A stretch of 32,011 bases of DNA from Desulfovibrio sp. (GTDB taxonomy: Bacteria; Desulfobacterota; Desulfovibrionia; Desulfovibrionales; Desulfovibrionaceae): assembly GCF_014803725.1 (NCBI RefSeq), contig NZ_JAAVBE010000031.1:1-32011 (forward strand), given 5' to 3'. The position numbers and the translations under genes were made by a program. This document shows positions 1 through 7,634 of this stretch, piece after piece (the stretch's first letter is position 1; each line of letters starts with the position of its first letter). Under the pieces are notes generated by a model that was not told the origin of the DNA, searched no databases, and was given only the letters and a program-made list of their open reading frames with translations.

Positions 1-1743
1 AAGCCCGGCGTCCTCTCCATTTCCAAGTTTCAATCCACGCGTCCCGTGGGGGACGCGACGCTGTTATCCCCGTAATGTGCGCGGTCTATCATGTTTCAAT
101 CCACGCGTCCCGTGGGGGACGCGACTAGCGGGGCCGGGGCGCAGGTCTATTCCATCAGCGTTTCAATCCACGCGTCCCGTGGGGGACGCGACTGCCCCTT
201 GCGGACTTCCTCGACTTTGCCACGCCCGTTTCAATCCACGCGTCCCGTGGGGGACGCGACCTCAAAGCCAAGTTTCAGGAGGCCAAGAAAAAATGTTTCA
301 ATCCACGCGTCCCGTGGGGGACGCGACCCAACTACCACGATGTCCGGCCCCCGATGTCGAGCGTTTCAATCCACGCGTCCCGTGGGGGACGCGACCTACG
401 AGCGAGCCACCGGGCGGACGCTCTATCCTGGTGTTTCAATCCACGCGTCCCGTGGGGGACGCGACACGGCAGCGGCCCGGCCCACTCCTGGGGCGGCGAG
501 TTTCAATCCACGCGTCCCGTGGGGGACGCGACTGGTGATTACCGGCGGCGAGCCTTTCTACGGGCAGTTTCAATCCACGCGTCCCGTGGGGGACGCGACA
601 GCTGGTGCGGGCTGTGCTCTTGGACCCGCAGGGGTTTCAATCCACGCGTCCCGTGGGGGACGCGACCGCTCCAAGCCGTTTGTCGGCGGGACGCCGGAGA
701 GTTTCAATCCACGCGTCCCGTGGGGGACGCGACATGCAGCCCGCCAAAATCCATTCGATGATGTAGCGGTTTCAATCCACGCGTCCCGTGGGGGACGCGA
801 CGCGTGCTGGAAGGGGGCTCCGGCGAAATCGACAAGTTTCAATCCACGCGTCCCGTGGGGGACGCGACTTCTGCTTGGGGCAGATGAGGGCCACGGCCAG
901 GATGTTTCAATCCACGCGTCCCGTGGGGGACGCGACCACGCCCGGCGATGGCAAGTCGATTTTTATCACGTTTCAATCCACGCGTCCCGTGGGGGACGCG
1001 ACGCTACCGAGGCCCTGGAAAAGCTGCGGCAAATCGTTTCAATCCACGCGTCCCGTGGGGGACGCGACCTCGGCGTGGTGGGCGCGAACTATACGCCCTA
1101 CCAGTTTCAATCCACGCGTCCCGTGGGGGACGCGACTCCCGGCCATCCTCCAGTCCGGCGAGCGTGTGCTGTTTCAATCCACGCGTCCCGTGGGGGACGC
1201 GACGCGCCGAAAAGCTGTACGGCGTCATCATCAAGGTGTTTCAATCCACGCGTCCCGTGGGGGACGCGACGCGCGGCGCAAAGTTCCGCTTCGAGAACAC
1301 GGTGCGGTTTCAATCCACGCGTCCCGTGGGGGACGCGACGGTCTTGAGCATCTAGTGCCCCCCCCCCCTTGCTGTTTCAATCCACGCGTCCCGTGGGGGA
1401 CGCGACGAGGCGTCTGGTTTCAGGGGCCAAATTGCCTTGGCGTTTCAATCCACGCGTCCCGTGGGGGACGCGACATGGGCAATCCGGCAACGCAAAAAGA
1501 CGCAAACTCGTTTCAATCCACGCGTCCCGTGGGGGACGCGACTGGTGGGCATGGAGATGGCCGTGGGACACCTGAAGTTTCAATCCACGCGTCCCGTGGG
1601 GGACGCGACTGAAGCGGAACGGCGTAGTGCCGTTTTCCGTTGTGTTTCAATCCACGCGTCCCGTGGGGGACGCGACCCAGGGCAAAGATTATGTGCCCCG
1701 CACCTATGAAGTTTCAATCCACGCGTCCCGTGGGGGACGCGAC
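1..1743 (-). CRISPR. Type I-C CRISPR array, 26 repeats (continues past left edge)
   Basis: There are 26 identical 33-nt repeats, the first at 27-59 and the last at 1711-1743. They are separated by 25 complete spacers of 33-37 nt, mostly 34-35. Bases 1-26 are part of a further spacer, so the array continues to the left. On the minus strand, the direction of the cas genes, each repeat starts GTCGCGTCCC and ends CGTGGATTGAAAC. It contains an 8-bp stem (CGCGTCCC/GGGACGCG) with a 4-nt loop. By analogy with Cas5c (Cas5d) processing, cutting at the 3' base of the stem would leave an 11-nt handle, UGGAUUGAAAC. Uniform repeats and the absence of a decayed terminal repeat here mean this is the leader-proximal part. 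I saw no repeated spacers. The 33-nt repeat is one base longer than the common 32-nt I-C repeat. Confidence 0.99.
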
Positions 1744-1930
1744 TGTTTGGCTTGGATCTCCATACATTCCAAGCAAATAGATCTGCTTTTCCGACCACCT
1801 CCCAAATTTCCTGCTCAATGGATGCAGTCTTGCGCCCTCTTATGATAAGTCTCAAAGTATTTCAGTAAATTGTCGTGCGCGAGATCCGCAGGGATTTTTA
1901 CGCGGGCTTCAGGTGCTCGCGGGGGCGCGC
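1744..1930 (-). promoter_or_regulatory. CRISPR leader
   Basis: This is the 187-nt gap between the end of cas2 and the first repeat. It is clearly more AT-rich than the flanking cas genes. It lies on the side from which the repeats read in the same direction as the cas operon, which is the usual leader position in type I-C loci. It holds a promoter-like pair (listed separately). Close to the first repeat there is a 7-bp inverted repeat, GCTTGGA (1750-1756) and TCCAAGC (1768-1774), with an 11-nt loop. Such a repeat could be a docking element for the Cas1-Cas2 integrase or just a hairpin; that role is inference. Confidence 0.8.
1842..1869 (-). promoter_or_regulatory. Putative array promoter in the leader
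   Basis: On the minus strand TTTACT (1869-1864) is followed after 16 nt by TATCAT (1847-1842), a good sigma70-like -10 box. Transcription would begin near 1835, about 90 nt before the first repeat, and would give the pre-crRNA. Spacing and the -10 match are reasonable, but this is a motif call only. Confidence 0.5.
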
Positions 1931-2221
1931 TCAGAAAATCAGCGGCCCTTCGGGGTCATAGGCGGCCTTGGCTCCCACATGTTCCACGCGGCCGCGCCAG
2001 TGCTTGCCGAGCATGTAGAAGCGCAGGCTGTCCTTTTCCGCGTCCATTTCCGCCACCAGGGCGGCGCGCAGCTTCAGCCACTGGGCGTAGTCCACGAGGC
2101 ATTCAAACACCGAAAACTGCACCCGCTGTCCCCAGCTGGTGCAGAGTTTCGCGATACGGCGCAGGCGCCGCCGCCCCGCCGCGTCTTCCGTATTCACGTC
2201 ATAACTCACGACAACGAGCAC
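1931..2221 (-). CDS. cas2: CRISPR-associated endonuclease Cas2
   Basis: This 96-aa protein is of usual Cas2 length. It starts MLVVVSYDVN, the beta-strand and conserved Asp (D8) of the ferredoxin-like Cas2 fold, and continues with the family's FSVFEC strand. Cas2 forms the core of the Cas1-Cas2 integrase that inserts new spacers at the leader end. The gene starts 3 nt after the cas1 stop and is the last gene of the cas operon, followed by the leader and array. The tail ending GPLIF is typical of the I-C subfamily. Confidence 0.97.
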   Translation of the reverse strand: MLVVVSYDVNTEDAAGRRRLRRIAKLCTSWGQRVQFSVFECLVDYAQWLKLRAALVAEMDAEKDSLRFYMLGKHWRGRVEHVGAKAAYDPEGPLIF

Positions 2222-2224
2222 GCT

Positions 2225-3247
2225 TCACCTCATGGCAAAGGGCGGATAGGCATCCATCTCCCCCCGGATAAAGCGCGCGAGCAGCCGGGCCTGCATGTGG
2301 CAGAGCAGGCCCACCGGCATGCGCTCCTTCAGGAAGGGATGCTCCACCTCCTCCCGCTTGCGTTCCTGCCAGGCCGCCAGCACTTCCTTGCGGGCCTTGT
2401 CCTTGAGGATATAGCCGCCCACTTCTGTCCGCACGAAGTCCGCGGGCTGGATCTGGCGGCGATTGATGAGCGTCAGGCAGAGCCTGTCTGCGAGATAGGG
2501 CCGGAACTCCTCCATGAGGTCGAGCGCCAGGCTCGGGCGCCCGGGGCGCTCCCGGTGGAGGAAGCCCACGCCCGGGTCGAGCCCCACGCCCTCAAGGGCG
2601 CTGCGCGCGTCGCCGGCGAGCAGGGTATAGAAAAACGAGAGCAGGCAGTTCACCTCATCGCGCGGCGGCTTGCGGCTCCTGCCGGCAAAGCGCATGCGCT
2701 CGCGCAGTTCCGGCCGGATGAGGAGCGGAAAAGCCCCGAAATAGCAGTGCGCCGCGTCGCCCTCCATACCGCGCACCGTTTCGAGGTCATGCGGAGCCGC
2801 CAGCCGGCGCAGGATGCGCCCCAGCTTTTCCGCAGCCTCGTCGAGGCCCGGTTCCGCGCTGTTGCGCGCCTGGCGCAGCAGCACCGTCCGGCAATTGGCC
2901 ACCTTGCCGATGACGAAGAAGCGCGCCAGATCCGCGCTGGCCCCTGGCGTGTCGGCCATGCGGTACTGCGCCCGCCTGAGCAGCACATTGCCCGTGGTGG
3001 GCCCGTGCATGGCCGCCATGAAGCGGCCGTTCTCCGTGAGCCACGTCACGGAGACGCCCAGGCGCGCGCAATGCTCGAGCAGATATTGGCTGCACGAGAC
3101 GCGCCCGAAGCAGACCACCGATTGCAGGGTATGCAGGGGGATCTTGCCGAGCGGCTTCTTGTCCAGCCGCAGTTCCACGCATTCGCCCTCCTTGGAGAGC
3201 CAGGTGTCCTGCGTGGTGACAAAGAGGGTGTTGAGATACCGCTTCAC
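2225..3247 (-). CDS. cas1: CRISPR-associated integrase Cas1
   Basis: Cas1, 340 aa when read from a GTG start at 3247-3245. The start is chosen because GTG overlaps the cas4 stop as GTGA and because the protein then begins MKRYLNTLFV, the normal I-C Cas1 N-terminus. The open frame extends further upstream, but only as a shadow of cas4. The metal-binding residues expected for Cas1 are visible: E162 in GMEGDAAH, H231 in FLHRERPGRP and D243 in LALDLMEEF. Cas1 catalyses the integration of prespacers with Cas2. Cas4 immediately upstream probably helps select PAM-bearing prespacers and trims them. Confidence 0.97.
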   Translation of the reverse strand: MKRYLNTLFVTTQDTWLSKEGECVELRLDKKPLGKIPLHTLQSVVCFGRVSCSQYLLEHCARLGVSVTWLTENGRFMAAMHGPTTGNVLLRRAQYRMADTPGASADLARFFVIGKVANCRTVLLRQARNSAEPGLDEAAEKLGRILRRLAAPHDLETVRGMEGDAAHCYFGAFPLLIRPELRERMRFAGRSRKPPRDEVNCLLSFFYTLLAGDARSALEGVGLDPGVGFLHRERPGRPSLALDLMEEFRPYLADRLCLTLINRRQIQPADFVRTEVGGYILKDKARKEVLAAWQERKREEVEHPFLKERMPVGLLCHMQARLLARFIRGEMDAYPPFAMR

Positions 3248-3858
3248 GCGCCCTCCTCGCAGAGACGCCGGACATAGGCCGAAGCGCGCCCGGCAGGCAG
3301 CCCGGGCAGGCAGCTCCCGTTGAGCGAGCAGGCGTCGCAGACCGGGCGCTCCACGGGCGGCGGCGTGATGCCCGCTTCGAGCATGGCCCGCACCGCGCGG
3401 GCGACCTCCTCCGTCCGGGCGCGCAAGCCCGCGTCGAAGCTCACCACATGGCGCCGGCGCGCCTCGCCATAGAAGAGCGCGCCTTCCGGGATGGCCGTGC
3501 CGAGCATTTCCTCCAGGCACAGGGCCTGCCCGCAGAGCTGGACTTCGTCCGCGTCCGAACCGGCACGGGGCCTGCCCTTCTTGTATTCCACGGGATAGGG
3601 CGCCCAGCCGCCGGGCGCCCGGCGGAACTCCACGACATCGGCCCTGCCGTGGAGCCCCAGCCGGGCGCAGCGCAGTTCAAGATCCGTGACCACCTTCACG
3701 CCGTCGCGCATGCGGCTCCCGCCTTCGTGGGCAGTTTCGTGCATCAGCCTGCCGAGGGCGGTGGCGCCGTTCTCCTCCCAGACCTGCTCCAGATGGATGA
3801 GCGCGCACTGCCGGGGGCAGAAGGCATAATGCTGCAATGCGGACAGCATGACATCCAT
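3244..3858 (-). CDS. cas4: CRISPR-associated exonuclease Cas4
   Basis: This 204-aa RecB-family nuclease with an iron-sulfur cluster is of usual I-C Cas4 length. An N-terminal FCPRQC motif (C14, C18) and a C-terminal CDACSLNGSC motif (C174, C177, C183) supply the expected 4Fe-4S cysteines. The RecB nuclease motifs are GRADVVEF and PVEYKKGRP, the latter being the catalytic E-x-K motif. It acts in adaptation, processing prespacer ends and reading the PAM together with Cas1-Cas2. It follows cas7 by 9 nt and overlaps the cas1 start by 4 nt. Confidence 0.97.
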   Translation of the reverse strand: MDVMLSALQHYAFCPRQCALIHLEQVWEENGATALGRLMHETAHEGGSRMRDGVKVVTDLELRCARLGLHGRADVVEFRRAPGGWAPYPVEYKKGRPRAGSDADEVQLCGQALCLEEMLGTAIPEGALFYGEARRRHVVSFDAGLRARTEEVARAVRAMLEAGITPPPVERPVCDACSLNGSCLPGLPAGRASAYVRRLCEEGA

Positions 3859-3867
3859 GGCGCCCTC

Positions 3868-4806
3868 TTAGAGCTTTTCGATGAGCTCCACCCCTTCGGG
3901 AAGCGCAGCCTCGTCCACCGTGACCTCATAATCGGCGAAGGAGCGCGGCGGCGTCTCTTCATCCAGGCGGCGGCACTGCACAAGATCAAAGAGCTTCTGT
4001 GCGGGCGCGTTGCCGAGGCGCTTGGCGTGCTTGAACACATAGAGCTTACGCGTGCCCATCTTGCCGCGCGCGGCCGAATGGTCATGCTCGAACATCTCGG
4101 TGAGGGCCTGCCACAGGATCTCGGCATCGCCTTCGGTAAAGCCGCACTTTTCGGCCAGCGGCGCGGAGATGAATCCCTCCATGCGGTAGAGGCCGTAGGG
4201 CACGATATGCTTGCGGCCGATGGTGCGTTCCTTGTCCACATCCTTGGCATTGGTGACGGCCATACGGGTGATGCTGATCTCGGCGGGCACCACCGGGTCC
4301 TCGCTGCGGGCAAAGGTGAACTGCACGGGCCCGCGCACCTGGCCGCAGTTGACCTCGGTGCTCATGACCGCGCCAAAGGTGCGCACATCGTAAAAGTTGT
4401 CGCACATCCAGCGGTTGAGGGCCCTGGCTTCCTCTTCCTTGAGCTGCGACTTCTTTTCCGCCTTGTCGTCGTCCTTGGCGTTTTTCTCGCCCTTCTTGTC
4501 GTTCTTCTTCGGGATGGGGATGTTCAGGGCCGTATAGGCCTCGGCGTGGCGGTCGTTGAGCACGGCCTTTTCCTGCACATAGATGCGGTAGTTCTTCCCC
4601 TCCTCCCGGGCCAGTTCCTCCTGCGCCAGGTCCACGAAGTTGCGCACCTTGCGCTTGAGGCAGACATCCGAGACGATGCCGTGCCCGGTCTCGGGGTCGA
4701 TGCGCGGCATGTTGCCCGCATCCGGGTCGCCGTTGGGGTTGCCGTTTTCCACGTCAAAGAACAGGACGAAATCATAGCGGTTGTTCAAGGTCTTCTCGTC
4801 GCTCAT
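3868..4806 (-). CDS. cas7: Cascade backbone subunit Cas7 (Csd2, type I-C)
   Basis: This 312-aa protein has the Csd2/Csh2-type N-terminus, [20 protein letters not shown], followed by the basic [14 protein letters not shown] segment. It forms the helical filament along the crRNA spacer and flips out every sixth base. A strongly charged Lys/Asp/Glu-rich stretch at about residues 100-127 looks like a surface loop insertion. [21 protein letters not shown] near the C-terminus is also typical of the family. It lies 12 nt after cas8c and 9 nt before cas4, so it is translated within the operon. Confidence 0.97.
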   Translation of the reverse strand: MSDEKTLNNRYDFVLFFDVENGNPNGDPDAGNMPRIDPETGHGIVSDVCLKRKVRNFVDLAQEELAREEGKNYRIYVQEKAVLNDRHAEAYTALNIPIPKKNDKKGEKNAKDDDKAEKKSQLKEEEARALNRWMCDNFYDVRTFGAVMSTEVNCGQVRGPVQFTFARSEDPVVPAEISITRMAVTNAKDVDKERTIGRKHIVPYGLYRMEGFISAPLAEKCGFTEGDAEILWQALTEMFEHDHSAARGKMGTRKLYVFKHAKRLGNAPAQKLFDLVQCRRLDEETPPRSFADYEVTVDEAALPEGVELIEKL

Positions 4807-4818
4807 GGGTGATGCTCC

Positions 4819-5238
4819 TTATTCCCCGGCTTCGGGGCCTGCGTTCTGTCCGGTGGTTCCAACGCCTTCGGGGGCGCCCTTTTTACGGTACAGATCATTG
4901 AACTGCTCGTAGTAGCCGAGCATGAAGCGGCCCTGGTCATCCAGCGACAGGGTCGCGGGGAAATGGGTGATGCCGCCCAGGATATCGCCCATGAGCCGCC
5001 CGAAATAGGCCTCATACCCGTCCCGGCCGTTCTTGGACGCCTTGGTCACATGGTGCTGGGTGAGGCGCAAAAGCAGCGGAAACACCAGCTTCGGCGTGGC
5101 CGAGGCCGCCCCGATAAAGCGTTCACGCAGGGGGGCGTTCACCTTGCCGAGGGCGTCCTTCTGCGTTTTTTCCAGCAGGGCGAAGGCCCGGCCCAGCCGG
5201 TAGCCGATATTTTGCTCGTCCTCGTTCAGCGTGTGCAT
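4819..5238 (-). CDS. cas11c: Predicted internal-start small subunit Cas11c (within cas8c)
   Basis: Type I-C systems are known to translate a Cas11 small subunit from inside cas8c. Here an in-frame ATG at 5238-5236 (M465 of Cas8c) has a near-perfect Shine-Dalgarno in front of it. The minus strand reads AAGGAGGAGGG at 5256-5246, giving a GGAGG eight nt from the ATG. The product would be 139 aa beginning MHTLNEDEQNIGYRLGRAFA, a helix-rich sequence of suitable size for a Cas11 belly subunit. The coding sequence shares the cas8c frame and stop. The signal is visible in sequence; production of the protein is inference from the family. Confidence 0.8.
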   Translation of the reverse strand: MHTLNEDEQNIGYRLGRAFALLEKTQKDALGKVNAPLRERFIGAASATPKLVFPLLLRLTQHHVTKASKNGRDGYEAYFGRLMGDILGGITHFPATLSLDDQGRFMLGYYEQFNDLYRKKGAPEGVGTTGQNAGPEAGE

Positions 5239-6630
5239 GGGGATACCCTCCTCCTTGGGATAGTTGCGGCAAAGATAGGCCTTGATGAGCGCGGCCCGGA
5301 AATAGTCCACCTTTTTGTCGGCATGGATGCGCTGGAGCAGCGCGGCAAACACGTTGTCAGGAAAGCGGCCGCCCCCGATGAGGCAGCGGGCCAGTTGCCC
5401 GGCCAGTTCCGGCGGCACGTTCTCAGCCTTGCCCTGGGCGGCCAGCCCGCGCACGAGGAGCAGCCAGAGCGGGGGAAATTCCGGCTCGGAATCCGGGAAC
5501 TGGCGCTCGATCTCCAGATCCGCGTACCACCGGGCCACATGGCGCAGCAGCACCTCCAGGGTGGCCGTGAGCCAGAAGCGCACACTGAGGCGCGAGGCAT
5601 TGGGCGCCAGGCCCAGCACGAAGAAGCGCGCGCCGCCGTCGAGCTCCCTGTCCGCCTGATTGAGCGATTCGCCCTTGCGCAGGGCGCGCAGGATGCCCCT
5701 GATGCGGTCGATCTGCTCCCTGTCCTGCAATTCCTCCGGCCCGGAGTCGTCCCCGGCCGGGGGCTCGAGGTCGAAGAAGCCGGTGACCGCCTTTTCAAGC
5801 GGCGTCGTCTTGTCCGCCCAGAAGACCATGCTGGTGTCGCCGATGCGCACGGCCTGCCTGTTCCCGCGCTGCAGGAGGTAGTTCAGCGCCGAGGTATAGG
5901 CACGGGCCGCGCTTTCCGAGACCGGGGCGTTGGCGCTCTGCTCCTTGCCGTAGGAGGTGAACGATGGGCAGTTGAAGGAGACGAGCGCCGCGCCCGAGCT
6001 CTGCGCGCCCGCCACGCCCTTGATGGAGGGATGGATGCGCGCGATGGTGGCGGGCTTTCCCGTGACGAGGCAGATGCCTTCCTGGCCTGCTTCCTCCCTG
6101 TCGCCCGCAAGGGCTTTGGCCCATATTTCCCGAAGCTCCGGGGCCTCGTGCAGGAAGCCTGCCTCCCCCTCCCGCCTGAAGACCACATTGCTGTCGAGCA
6201 GGGCCTCGCGCAGCTCCAGCGCGGCGAACTGCTCCGGCGTCCACTGGCGGAGAAAGGCCAGCAGCGCCCGGGCATGCGGGCTTTCACTCGTGCCGAGCAG
6301 GCCTTCGTGCAGATCGCGGAAGGCCGCGAAGGTTTTGGCCGTGCGGCCGGGCTTGCCCTTGCCGTCCACGCCGAGCACATAGCCCGTATTGTCCCACAGG
6401 AAGTTGGGCGCGATATTGACGGCCCTTTTGACGGCGGCGGGCACGAAGCGGCGCCGGGGCTTGCCCTTGCTGTCGCGCAGATCCTCCACGCGCACGAGGC
6501 TGCCGTCGGGGGCGATGACGAGGGCAAAGGAGATCTGCTCGGCCGTCATGCCTTCCGGGGGCATCCCCGAGTCGGGGCTGGCGGAGAGGCGGTCGTAGAA
6601 GCGGCAAAGCTCGCTCAGATAAGACGACAT
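4819..6630 (-). CDS. cas8c: Cascade large subunit Cas8c (Csd1)
   Basis: This 603-aa type I-C large subunit is of usual family length. The N-terminus is MSSYLSELCRFYDRL. Other Csd1 landmarks are the LVTGKPATIARIHPSIKGVAGAQ region, followed by FNCPSFTSYG. Cas8c recognises the PAM and recruits Cas3. The start overlaps the cas5c stop by 16 nt, pointing to translational coupling. The C-terminal 139 residues are helical and contain an independent ribosome binding site and ATG (see the Cas11c entry), so this gene probably makes two proteins. Confidence 0.96.
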   Translation of the reverse strand: MSSYLSELCRFYDRLSASPDSGMPPEGMTAEQISFALVIAPDGSLVRVEDLRDSKGKPRRRFVPAAVKRAVNIAPNFLWDNTGYVLGVDGKGKPGRTAKTFAAFRDLHEGLLGTSESPHARALLAFLRQWTPEQFAALELREALLDSNVVFRREGEAGFLHEAPELREIWAKALAGDREEAGQEGICLVTGKPATIARIHPSIKGVAGAQSSGAALVSFNCPSFTSYGKEQSANAPVSESAARAYTSALNYLLQRGNRQAVRIGDTSMVFWADKTTPLEKAVTGFFDLEPPAGDDSGPEELQDREQIDRIRGILRALRKGESLNQADRELDGGARFFVLGLAPNASRLSVRFWLTATLEVLLRHVARWYADLEIERQFPDSEPEFPPLWLLLVRGLAAQGKAENVPPELAGQLARCLIGGGRFPDNVFAALLQRIHADKKVDYFRAALIKAYLCRNYPKEEGIPMHTLNEDEQNIGYRLGRAFALLEKTQKDALGKVNAPLRERFIGAASATPKLVFPLLLRLTQHHVTKASKNGRDGYEAYFGRLMGDILGGITHFPATLSLDDQGRFMLGYYEQFNDLYRKKGAPEGVGTTGQNAGPEAGE

Positions 6631-7292
6631 AGGCTCTCCTCCCGAGCTTTGGCCACGTCGATGACGCCCCCTTCCAGCCGTGGCCGGTAGAACATGGGCT
6701 GCATGTCGTGGGCGAAGTCGATGTCATAGAGCATGAGGCCGAGGTCGCGCGGCGCGTTGTCCGCCAGCGCCGAACGGGGCAGCTCGGCCCCCTCTTCCAG
6801 CAGGGAGAAGTACGCCGGGAACTCCCGGCAGCCGAGGCAGGGCTGCTGGAAGCACTCGCCGTTGCGCGCCCGGCGCCGGAAGATGTCGCTGTGCTTGCCC
6901 TCGTTGTCCTCCGGGCCGGCCTTGGCCGTGAGCTCAAAATGGGCCTCGATGACATAGGCCACGTCGCGCAGCACGAGCGATGCTCGCTGCTGGCGCATCT
7001 TGCCCTCAATGGTGAGCGACAGCGGCGCGCCGCTTTTGGCCGCGCTCTTGATGGTGGAGGCCGTGGGGCCTTTCTGGGCCACCTCGTTGCGCCGGATGCT
7101 GTCAAAGACGATGGGCTTCAGCACATGGATCCTGTCGACGCTCCAGGTGATCGCCGGCTTCCAGTGGATGGCCTCCAGGATGCCGCGCGCCGCGGACGGG
7201 GTCGGCACTTCATACGAAATGCGTTCCGCTTTGCCTTCTGGTCGGGTGAAGAGCGCATAGCGCCCCTCAACATAAAGTCTGACTCCTTTCAT
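6615..7292 (-). CDS. cas5: Cas5c (Cas5d), pre-crRNA processing and Cascade subunit
   Basis: This 225-aa protein replaces Cas6 in type I-C: it cuts pre-crRNA at the repeat stem and stays on the crRNA 5' handle. The ATG at 7292 is chosen because GGGAGG lies just upstream and because MKGVRLYVEGRYALFTRPE is the family N-terminus; an upstream in-frame extension has no support. Family landmarks are SYEVPTPSAARGILEAI, the PIVFDSIRRNEV segment, and GKHSDIFRRRARNGECF with a Lys-His pair at 133-134 that may correspond to catalytic residues in studied Cas5d enzymes, then CLGCREFPAYF. It heads the effector operon, behind a 363-nt regulatory gap. Confidence 0.96.
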   Translation of the reverse strand: MKGVRLYVEGRYALFTRPEGKAERISYEVPTPSAARGILEAIHWKPAITWSVDRIHVLKPIVFDSIRRNEVAQKGPTASTIKSAAKSGAPLSLTIEGKMRQQRASLVLRDVAYVIEAHFELTAKAGPEDNEGKHSDIFRRRARNGECFQQPCLGCREFPAYFSLLEEGAELPRSALADNAPRDLGLMLYDIDFAHDMQPMFYRPRLEGGVIDVAKAREESLCRLI

Positions 7293-7444
7293 GGAGCCTC
7301 CCTGATGACGGTTCGCAGGCCGCCGATGCTGCGGCCAAGGATCTAAACACCGAAAAACAGGGGCAGCCGCCTGGCACGGGCTTTCCATGGCAAGCCCGCC
7401 TTCTTCCCGCGCCATGCTGGCCTGCGGAGGCCGCTGCCGTGGCA

Positions 7445-7572
7445 GCAGCCCCCGCGCCCCGTGTTGCGGCGCTTACAGACTAAGCTACTGTTGCAATCCA
7501 CGGCCCCAAATCAATAAAAAATAGATATAGATAATTCAATAGAAAGAGGTACAGCCAATCCTTTGGGCCGAC
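7445..7572 (-). ncRNA. Predicted crRNA-like regulatory RNA (degenerate repeat, guide, degenerate repeat)
   Basis: On the minus strand CGTGGATTGCAAC (7502-7490) matches the last 13 bases of the array repeat at 12 positions, so it resembles the Cas5c handle. Directly after it comes a guide, AGTAGCTTAGTCTGTA (7489-7474). The guide matches a TTC-flanked site at 7619-7634 (plus strand) at 15 of 16 positions. Downstream, 7463-7446 resembles the middle of a repeat (CACGGG-CGCG-GG--TG retained) and forms a short hairpin, GCGCC/GGCGC (7472-7468 with 7458-7454). Upstream, GTCGGCCCAAA (7572-7562) recalls the repeat 5' end GTCGCGTCCC. It can pair with the bases just before the handle, giving a repeat with a greatly enlarged loop. 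This layout fits the CreA-type class of crRNA-like RNAs that guide Cascade to repress genes. Expression is not shown. Confidence 0.75.
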
Positions 7573-7578
7573 GCCCTT

Positions 7579-7607
7579 GTCTTAGGGCATCCCCTTGTAT
7601 AAGTCAA
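7579..7607 (-). promoter_or_regulatory. Putative promoter of the crRNA-like RNA and the cas5c-cas2 operon
   Basis: On the minus strand TTGACT (7607-7602) and TAAGAC (7584-7579) are 17 nt apart. The -35 is good (5 of 6 bases of TTGACA); the -10 is weak (3 of 6). Transcription would begin at about 7573-7571, exactly where the repeat-like GTCGGCCC begins. The same transcript could continue into cas5c. The protospacer-like site lies 9 nt upstream of the -35 box with its PAM facing the promoter, so a bound Cascade would be placed to hinder RNA polymerase. Confidence 0.5.
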
Positions 7608-7615
7608 GAAGAAAA

Positions 7616-7634
7616 TTCAGTAGATTAGTCTGTA
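7616..7634 (+). promoter_or_regulatory. PAM plus partial protospacer recognised by the crRNA-like RNA
   Basis: The plus strand reads TTC (7616-7618), the known type I-C PAM, followed by AGTAGATTAGTCTGTA (7619-7634). This equals the guide of the crRNA-like element except at guide position 6 (A here, C in the guide). Base 6 is flipped out in type I effector complexes and is not read, so pairing would be effectively perfect over 16 nt. Complementarity stops there, as expected for a binding site that should not provoke Cas3 cleavage. It lies between the cas3 stop and the -35 box at 7607-7602. Confidence 0.72.

Noticed and set aside
60..92. Spacer beginning GCTGTTATCCCC, which recalls the complement of a conserved 23S rRNA stretch
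   Set aside because: Only about 11 bases agree and the rest differs, so it is not evidence of self-targeting.
77..1855. Several long open frames on both strands across the CRISPR array
   Set aside because: The repeats and spacers happen to lack stops; the peptides are translations of the repeat and have no ribosome binding sites.
7474..7634. Guide and target as two arms of one long RNA hairpin rather than a crRNA-like pair
   Set aside because: They are inverted repeats and could pair in a read-through RNA from cas3. That would not explain the repeat-derived handle directly before the guide, the TTC on the PAM side or the mismatch at position 6. It remains the main alternative.
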